DNA of 64,000 bases from Mercurialis annua (taxonomy: Eukaryota; Streptophyta; Magnoliopsida; Malpighiales; Euphorbiaceae): the NCBI RefSeq assembly GCF_937616625.2, contig NC_065576.1:15440501-15504500 (forward strand), given 5' to 3'. The notes under the pieces are model-generated. The model worked only from the letters and a program-made list of their open reading frames with translations, did not search any database and was not told the origin of the DNA. How positions within the stretch are numbered: the stretch's first letter is position 1; each line of letters begins with the position of its first letter. The position numbers and the translations under genes were made by a program. Below are positions 57,990 through 64,000 of this stretch, piece after piece.

Positions 57990-58101
57990 CTGTGCGATCG
58001 CACAGTGCTATGCGAACGCACAGTGCTGTGCGAACGCACATGAGGACTGTACGAAAGCACAGTCTACTGTGCGAGTGCACAGTCAAACGTGCGCCCGCAC
58101 A
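57990..58101. repeat. Palindrome array in LTR-C (CTGTGCGAACGCACAG units)
   Basis: Six units of the form CTGTGCG(N2-4)GCACAG occur, with variants such as CTGTACGAAAGCACAG and ACGTGCGCCCGCACAG. Several changes keep the two arms complementary. Confidence 0.85.
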
Positions 58102-58605
58102 GTGTTTCGCCCGATCGTTTCATTTTTGAATTTTGACTCGTTTTCGCGTAAAATTATCAGAATTGATTAGTTTATCGACTGATTCTCGATTAGTTCGAAT
58201 TAGTTAACCTAACGAGATTAAATGAAAATTGATTTAAAGTGATATTTGATCCATAAACGAGTTTGATACCGTTTATCGGGATAATCACGTGAGAAGCACG
58301 ACGGTTAATGAGTGTAGCGTGTCGTGTCTCGAGTCTAGAGTCAATCTTAGAATAGGATTCTGATATGAGTCAAATGTTTTGAAATTGTTTTAGATTCGGC
58401 GAGGCAAGAAGCAGCTGGACCAGGAGCTCGGGAAGCTTGACGTTTCTAAGCCTCGACGTATTTTTGGATAAGCGTTTTCTGTGAGTTTATACGATTTACT
58501 TTTAAAGTATTTAAACAAGCAAATATTTTATATTGCTTTATGTACGATTTGAATGTTGCATATATGTTTGATTTGAAACCGGTATCGATCTGATGGAACG
58601 TGCTA

Positions 58606-58624
58606 CCTATTGGGCGACAATAGG
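58606..58624 (+). promoter_or_regulatory. Conserved LTR stem-loop CCTATTG/CAATAGG (LTR-C)
   Basis: CCTATTGGGCGACAATAGG is followed by ACTGTGTGATCACC, matching LTR-A and LTR-B. Confidence 0.6.
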
Positions 58625-59006
58625 ACTGTGTGATCACCAGTTTTGATTTGACGCAGCTGTAAATTTGATTATGCATATGACTATGATTAAGATTATGAAT
58701 TTTGAAGTTGGACGATGAATTCGATACGAGTGAGCACTCGGTTACGGTGTAACCTGGAGTCCTCGTATCTAGTGAGTTGGACTCACACTGTGGGATTAAG
58801 AGTTTGGTCGCGATCGACGTGGTAGAGTATGAACACTCCTGGGTCGGACCATTTGGACCAATTTGATTTGATTATACATTTATAAGATTGATACGTTTGA
58901 GGATTAGGATTTCAATCGGATCCTGTACTTGGCTGCATATGTTTTAAATGTTATTGCATTGTTTATGTTTTACTTGAATACTTATTAGTAAATGTATGAA
59001 CTCACC

Positions 59007-59026
59007 CAGTATATTCCCATATACTG
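59007..59026 (+). promoter_or_regulatory. Conserved LTR stem-loop with compensatory changes (LTR-C copy)
   Basis: CAGTATATTCCCATATACTG has an 8-bp stem and a TCCC loop. It is preceded by CTCACC and followed by ACCCC. The two outer differences from LTR-A are paired changes. Confidence 0.65.
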
Positions 59027-59428
59027 ACCCCTCACAGCTTTCTCTTTCATGTGAAAGACGCTTTTGAAGCAACGGACTTCTATCCTACTTCCAGAAGTCT
59101 GTATTTTTGAAAGTATGTAAAGAAACAGTACTTTACTCTTAGAGCTGTAGTAGATAGATGTTTTGTATCAAATGGTTTTCTGTATATATAACTTTATGTT
59201 TTTAAAGTATATATGTTTTATGCTTGCTGCGTTTTGAATGATTGTGATTGCCAGAGGATATGTATACCTGGCATATGCTTAGTATGACATGTGTATGAGT
59301 ACGTCATGCGTGATTCTTGATATTTGCAAAAACTTATTTTACATTTTGAGGCTTGCTACGGGTTTCGGAGCAACCACTCCCATTCCCTAGCGCCGATCTC
59401 GGCCCATGAGATTGGGTCGTGGCAATGT

Positions 59429-59440
59429 TGGTATCAGAGC
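59429..59440 (+). other. Primer-binding site (tRNA-iMet type) after LTR-C
   Basis: TGGTATCAGAGC, 4 bases after the LTR end, identical to the site after LTR-B. Confidence 0.9.
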
Positions 59441-59687
59441 ATGGTCCAGTTACCATTGCTTATGTCAGAAGAGAGATTGATTTTTTCTAATAATCTACTA
59501 CAGCACATAGGATTCGAGTCATGTCTTTGATAAGTATCTGTTTGGCTTTCAGACTTTCAGCTTTCCCTCTAGGATGTGAGTCTATCATACGTGTGTGTTC
59601 GCATCTGATGAGATGCGTATTTAATACAATTTACGTTGCGATGATATGCGTTTATGCGGCTAAGTAACATTGTTTGTCTTGGTCAGG

Positions 59688-60820
59688 ATGTCTGACCAAC
59701 AACAAGAAGAAGAGCGAGCTGCTGTTGCAGCATGAAATGTTATAGAAGGGGCACATGATGTTCACCCAGAAGCTCAAGATGAGTCTTCTGTTCACGGAGG
59801 TGGTGGTGGCCAAGAGGCCCAGGCACAGGCACCTGGAGTGCAAGCGCAAGCCCAACAACCTAACGTTGTAGGTTTTGACCTAAATCAGTTCCTTACGGGG
59901 ATTGCGGCTATGCAAGCCAATTAGGCTGAGGTGCAGAATATGCATCGTGAACAACTACAACAATAACAGCTACGCAATGTTGCTATTTCCGATCGATACA
60001 TCGTCTTGGCTTATATGCGCCTTAATCCAACTAAGTTCGACGGCTCTGATGACGCTCTAGACTTCCTGGAGGAATAGAACGTAATGCTCGACGTCTGCAA
60101 GCTAACGAGAGACAGACCGTTATCATGGTGGAAATGTATATGCGAGGACCTGCGAAAGATTGGTTTCAGCAGCACATTCAGCCAACTATGGACACTATGA
60201 CTTGGGCTGAATTCGTGAATCATTATAGAGAATTTTTCTTACCGTATGCAGTGACAGAGAGCTATCGTAATCAATGGCTGACCCTGAGTAGGGGTAATCG
60301 GTCTGTGAAAGAGTTTGTGACTGAGTTCAGTAGAGTTAGTAGATTTGCACCCGATCTGACTACAGATCCAGTAAGAGTGAACTCGAGGTTTGTAGAAGGT
60401 TTAGGAGCCAAATTTATGAGTCTGACGTCTGATATCAGAAGAACCCTAGTGCAACTAATCGACAGCGTTAGGCAAATGGAAGTTTCTCTGATCCGTTTTG
60501 GGAAGATTCCCCATCCTTCTAATGTTGCGCTTGTGAGAAGTAATACGTTTTGCAGCGTACAGAGCGCACCTATCCAGTCGTACGTTGGAAGTCATTCTCG
60601 ACCCACATCACGTCAGCAGAGAAATAAGAGAGCTCGGTATGGAACTAGGGTTAGTGCTTCAGGCACAGGATTTGGTTCCCGATCCATAAGTGACATGGGA
60701 GGCGGAGCCCCAATCTGTTTGAATTGCAACAAGAGGCATTATGGAGCATGCCCCAGCATCTCTGGAGGGTACTTCAACTGTGGCCGGCAAGGCCACTTTG
60801 CTAGAGACTGTCCGAGGTAG
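59688..60820 (+). pseudogene. gag: Gypsy gag (capsid/nucleocapsid), broken
   Basis: The start codon at 59688 opens MSDQQQEEERAAVAA, a Gln/Gly/Ala-rich leader, then LNPTKFDGSDDALDFL, the usual start of the retrotransposon gag domain. Stops occur at about 59733, 59922, 59970 and 60075, and there is a frame change near 60120. The second frame (60125-60820) carries the capsid core (DWFQQHIQPTMDTMTWAEF, FLPYAV, SVKEFVTEFSRVSRFAPDL) and nucleocapsid fingers. The first knuckle (CLNCNKRHYGAC) is degenerate. The second (YFNCGRQGHFARDC) has Tyr in place of the first zinc-binding Cys. The capsid protein packages element RNA in cytoplasmic particles; this copy cannot make it. Confidence 0.9.
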
Positions 60821-60835
60821 ATACCTCAAGGCTCT

Positions 60836-61321
60836 ATGACTACATTAGTACAACCTTCTTATCAACAGCAGAGGACTGCGCATCAGGCAGCGTCGGAATA
60901 TGATCAGACGGGAAGTACATTCACTGGCCAGAGAGGCCGTGGTTATGGGAATCGAGGAGGAAGGAACGGCGGAGGTCACGGTACTGGTCAGACTTCACAG
61001 GCTGGCGGGAGTCAGGCCAGGGTCTTTCCACTGAATCCTCAGGAGGCTCAGGCTTCCAATGATGTGGTGCAAGGTACCTTTTCTATCGCTTCTCAAGATG
61101 CAATAATTTTATTTGATCCGAGCGCTACACATTCATTTGTTTCGCCTAGTTTTGCGAGTAAGTTAGGAGTACAACCCGCGTATCTTAGGAATCCCTTGTC
61201 CATAGCCACCCCAGTAGGAGAAAGTGTGGAAGTTAGTATCGTTTATCCGTCCTGTTCTGTGAGAGTTCAAGGACGAGATTTGTTAGTTGACTTGAATTTA
61301 CTCGAGGTATTTAGCTTTTGA
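60836..61321 (+). pseudogene. Gypsy aspartic protease region, active site altered
   Basis: It follows gag in the same frame after a TAG (60818-60820). A Gly/Gln-rich linker precedes DAIILFDPSATHSFVSPSFA, which aligns with the protease active-site segment. The active-site Asp is followed by Pro-Ser instead of the usual Ser/Thr-Gly or Pro-Gly. A frame change near 61310-61320 separates it from DVILGMDWL, the conserved second motif of the protease (61323-61350). Confidence 0.85.
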
Positions 61322-61334
61322 TGTTATATTAGGA

Positions 61335-63167
61335 ATGGATTGGCTAGCTCAGCACTACGCCGTGGATTGCCGAAAGAAGATGGTAACGTTTAGCAAGCCT
61401 AGTATTGAACCAGTTTCAATCCAGGGTGATAAGATGGAAGCTCCTACGAGTATCATTTCTGCCATTAAAGCTTGTCGTATGTTAAGGAAGGGATGTCAAG
61501 GATTCTTAGCCATAATGCAAGACGTGGAGAAGAAAAGTGTAAATTTAAGCGATGTACCAGTTGTATCTGAGTATCCAGACGTTTTTCCAGAGGAATTACC
61601 TAGATTACCCCCAGATCGCGAGATTGAGTTCTGTATAGAATTGTCTCCTGGCACAAAGCCAATATCGATACCACCTTATCGAATGGCGCCAGCAGAGCTC
61701 AAGGAACTAAAAGATCAACTAGAAGAGTTGTTTGATCGTGGATTCATCAAACCGAGTGTATCCCTATAGGGTGCACCAGTGTTGTTCGTGAAAAAGAAAG
61801 ATGGATCGCTTCGACTCTGTATCGATTATCGACAGCTGAATAAGGTGACGATCAAGAACAAGTATCTGTTACCTAGAATTGACGATTTGTTCGACCAGTT
61901 ACAAGGAGCGAAGTATTTCTCCAAGATCGATTTGAGATTAGGCTATCATCAGCTGAAGATTCGCGACGATGACATTCAGAAGACTGCTTTTCGAACTCGA
62001 TAAGGACATTACCAGTTTCTTGTTATGTCATTCGGATTGACGAACGCGCCAGCAGCTTTCATGGACTTGATGAATATGATATTCAAACCGTACTTGGATC
62101 AATTCATGATCGTGTTTATTGACGACATTTTGATTTATTCACGTACAGAAGAAGAGCGCGTACATCATCTGCGGATAGTACTACAGACGCTAAGAGAACA
62201 TCAGTTGTACGCCAAATTCTCGAAATGTGAATTTTAGTTAACAGAAGTAGCTTTCTTAGGCCATGTAGTATCACAAAGAGGTATCAAGGTAGACCCAAAG
62301 AAGATCGAAGCTATGATAGAATGGAAACGACCTGAATCAGTTACGAAAGTTCGAAGTTTCCTCGGTTTAGCAGGATACTATAGACGATTCGTAGAGGACT
62401 TTTCGAAGATCGTTGTACCTTTAACGAAGCTAACTCAGAAGAACGCGAAATTTAACTGGACGAACCAGTGCGAACTCAGTTTTCTAAAACTGAAAGAGTG
62501 TATGACGACGGCACCGGTCTTAGCGCTACCAGAAGGAACAGAAGGATTCACAATATACTGTGATGCGTGAAGAGTTGGACTAGGATGCGTCCTTATGCAA
62601 CATGGTCGAGTGATCGCGTACGCTTCGCGACAGCTTAAGAAGCACGAAACAAACTATCAAACGCATGATCTAGAACTAGCAGCGGTGATTTTTGCACTGA
62701 AGATTTGGAGACATTATTTATACGGCACCACGTGCGAGATATTTACAGACCATAAAAGCTTGAAGTACATTTTTGATCAATGAGAGTTGAACCTCAGACA
62801 GAGGAGATGGATGGAGCTATTAAAGGACTACGATTGTATGATACAATATCATCCAGGCAAAGCTAACGTAGTGGCAGACGCGTTAAGCCGAAAATCGGCG
62901 GGAAGTCTTGCGCATATTGCAACAACATGGCGGAGACCAATAGTTAGAGAAATTCACACTATGTTCAGCCAAGGGATCGAGTTCGAGATTTCATCTCTTG
63001 GAAACCTAATGGCTCAGGTAACGATACGATCGACGTTAATATATCGAATTAAAGAATTGCAAGCAGACGACCCTCAATTAAAGCATCTAATTGAGGAAGT
63101 TCAGCAAGGAAAGAGTCAAGATTTCAGTATCATCAACGGGATATTGAAATATGGCAATCAAATGTGA
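61335..63167 (+). pseudogene. pol: Gypsy reverse transcriptase and RNase H, stopped
   Basis: A single reading frame carries RT ([56 protein letters not shown] with the catalytic DD pair, FLGHVVS), the connection, and RNase H ([46 protein letters not shown]). In-frame stops are at 61767, 62001, 62235, 62568, 62781 and 63165. Two of these sit where the family has tryptophan and others at arginine positions. The catalytic motifs themselves are intact. The enzyme would copy element RNA to DNA; this copy cannot encode it. Confidence 0.93.
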
Positions 63168-64000
63168 GTTCCAGACGTGGAAAACTTGAGACAGAAGATC
63201 ATGGATGAGACTCATGGGACGATCTATAGCGTTCATCCTGGTTCTACAAAGATGTACCATGATATCAAGGGAACGTACTAGTGGAGCGGAATGAAGAAAG
63301 GTATCGCGGAATTCGTGGCTAAATGCCCGACTTGTCAGCAAGTCAAATTAGAGCATCAACGACCATACGGATTTCTTCAACCATTACCCATCCCGGAGTA
63401 GAAATGGGAGCAAATTACGATGGATTTCATAGTCGGATTGCCCAAGACGCAGAAAGTTTTTGAGTCCATTTGGGTAATCATAGATTTTTTGACGAAGTCA
63501 GCGCACTTTATACCTATCAAGACGACGTATTCGGCAGCAAAGTTAGCTCAAGAATACATCGACAAGATCGTGAGCCTACACGGAATTCCCGTGTCAATCG
63601 TTTCAGACAAAGGTTCTGTATTTACCTCTCATTTCTGGAAGAGTTTACAAGAAGCATTAGGAACGCGATTAAATTTCAGCACTGCTTTTCATCCTCAGAC
63701 AGACGGTCAGTCTGAGCGAATGATTCAAACATTAGAGGACATGCTTCGACTATGCGTATTAGACTTCGGAAGTAGTTGGTATACCTATCTACCTTCAGTC
63801 GAATTCGCCTATAATAACAACTATCACTCAAGCATTGAGATGGCTCCCTACGAAGCATTATACAGACATAAATGTCGATCCCCTATCTGTTGGGATAAAG
63901 TTGGTGAGCGGAAGTTAACTGGAGCAGAGATCATCCAGATTACGTCCGAGAAAGTACCGTTGATAAAGCAGCGTCTGACTACTGCTTTCACTCGACAGAA
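63168..64000 (+). pseudogene. Gypsy integrase, partial (runs off the window), stopped
   Basis: This is the same frame as RT. An HHCC zinc-binding region (HGTIYSVHPGSTKMYHDI ... CPTCQQVK) and the core follow, with the acidic triad recognisable in MDFIVGLP, VSDKG and SERMIQTLE and the motif FHPQTDGQ. Stops are at about 63279 and 63399. The integrase C-terminus and any chromodomain are beyond the window. Confidence 0.92.

Larger units (their letters stand above)
57255..59424 (+). mobile_element. Gypsy LTR-C (5' LTR, 2170 bp)
   Basis: It begins TGTAATACCCC and ends TTGGGTCGTGGCA, with a primer-binding site 4 bases later. The usual TGACA end reads TGGCA. A TATA tract lies at 57591-57609. Inside are a palindrome array on TGTGCGAACGCACAG (57990-58101), the CCTATTG stem-loop (58606-58624), the CAG...CTG stem-loop (59007-59026) and the shared ~75-bp 3' block from 59349. 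It is similar to LTR-A along most of its length, so both belong to related families. Confidence 0.92.
59425..64000 (+). mobile_element. Internal region of a Ty3/gypsy element (continues past the window)
   Basis: The order primer site, leader, gag, protease, reverse transcriptase, RNase H, integrase is that of Ty3/gypsy. The Met primer, gag zinc knuckle and LTR type suggest a chromovirus such as the Tekay/Del lineage. The diagnostic chromodomain would be beyond 64000. Frames are broken in gag and again before RT, and in-frame stops occur throughout, so this copy is defective. Confidence 0.9.

Noticed and set aside
1..64000. tRNA, rRNA or other structured non-coding RNA genes
   Set aside because: No cloverleaf with A and B boxes or rRNA-like segment was noticed on either strand; the only tRNA-related sequences are retroelement primer sites.

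Overview
The window is nuclear DNA of a plant, almost certainly a eudicot with a repeat-rich genome. The evidence is spliced GT-AG genes, an organelle-targeted GidA/MnmG protein with a transit peptide, plant-type Mutator-like (MULE), CACTA, Ty3/gypsy and Ty1/copia elements, Stowaway MITEs, and no bacterial operon structure. Only one ordinary host gene is visible. Nearly everything else is transposable-element DNA, much of it nested.

Region by region: 1-931 is the right end of a CACTA element. It holds the C-terminus of a Transposase_24-type protein, a hairpin-rich subterminal zone and a terminus ending TAGTG. 932-6563 is the 3' part of a decayed gypsy element, ending in a polypurine tract and LTR-A (4101-6563). 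6564-9629 is AT-rich DNA with a probable copia LTR and degenerate tandem repeats. 9630-34521 is a set of MULEs inside one another. An outer TIR element (9630-34521) contains MULE-A (10315-14692), which itself holds a gypsy LTR-PBS-leader fragment (LTR-B, 10902-13820). The outer element also contains MULE-B (14863-34284), which has a perfect 9-bp target duplication. Inside MULE-B lies MULE-C (about 16429-25690), and inside that probably MULE-D (about 21000-24035). Two solo LTRs of one family (25886-27445 and 30578-32088) have landed in MULE-B in opposite orientations, each with a perfect 5-bp duplication.

The MULE genes follow a repeated plan. A gene starts just inside each terminus and reads inwards, as mudrA and mudrB do in MuDR. 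The transposase genes (17000-20805 +, 27660-33181 -) are full-length in domain order (PB1-like, MUDR, MULE transposase, SWIM, zinc knuckle) but carry stops, frameshifts and an insertion. Opposite them, in the position mudrB has in MuDR, sit small genes. These are GRF-type zinc-finger/coiled-coil/single-membrane-span proteins (15238-16160 and 21469-22065) and a stand-alone PB1-like protein (24258-25051). MULE-D also carries a SINA-type RING E3 ligase pseudogene (22547-23437). The recurrent GRF-coiled-coil-membrane gene is the best candidate here for an undescribed accessory component of a transposon.

35095-55721 (minus strand) is a 12-exon gene for an organellar tRNA-modifying GidA/MnmG/MTO1 protein. 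It appears intact, and every splice phase agrees. Its introns are swollen by copia and gypsy remnants, Stowaway and MULE-type MITEs and local duplications. A roughly 1-kb MULE-type MITE lies 43-73 bp upstream of its possible start codons.

57255-64000 is the 5' part of a gypsy element: LTR-C, tRNA-Met primer site, gag, protease, RT-RNase H and integrase. It is disabled by many in-frame stops, and its 3' end is beyond the window. The three gypsy LTRs (A, B, C) differ greatly in sequence but share the order of several stem-loops. One of these has compensatory base changes between LTRs.
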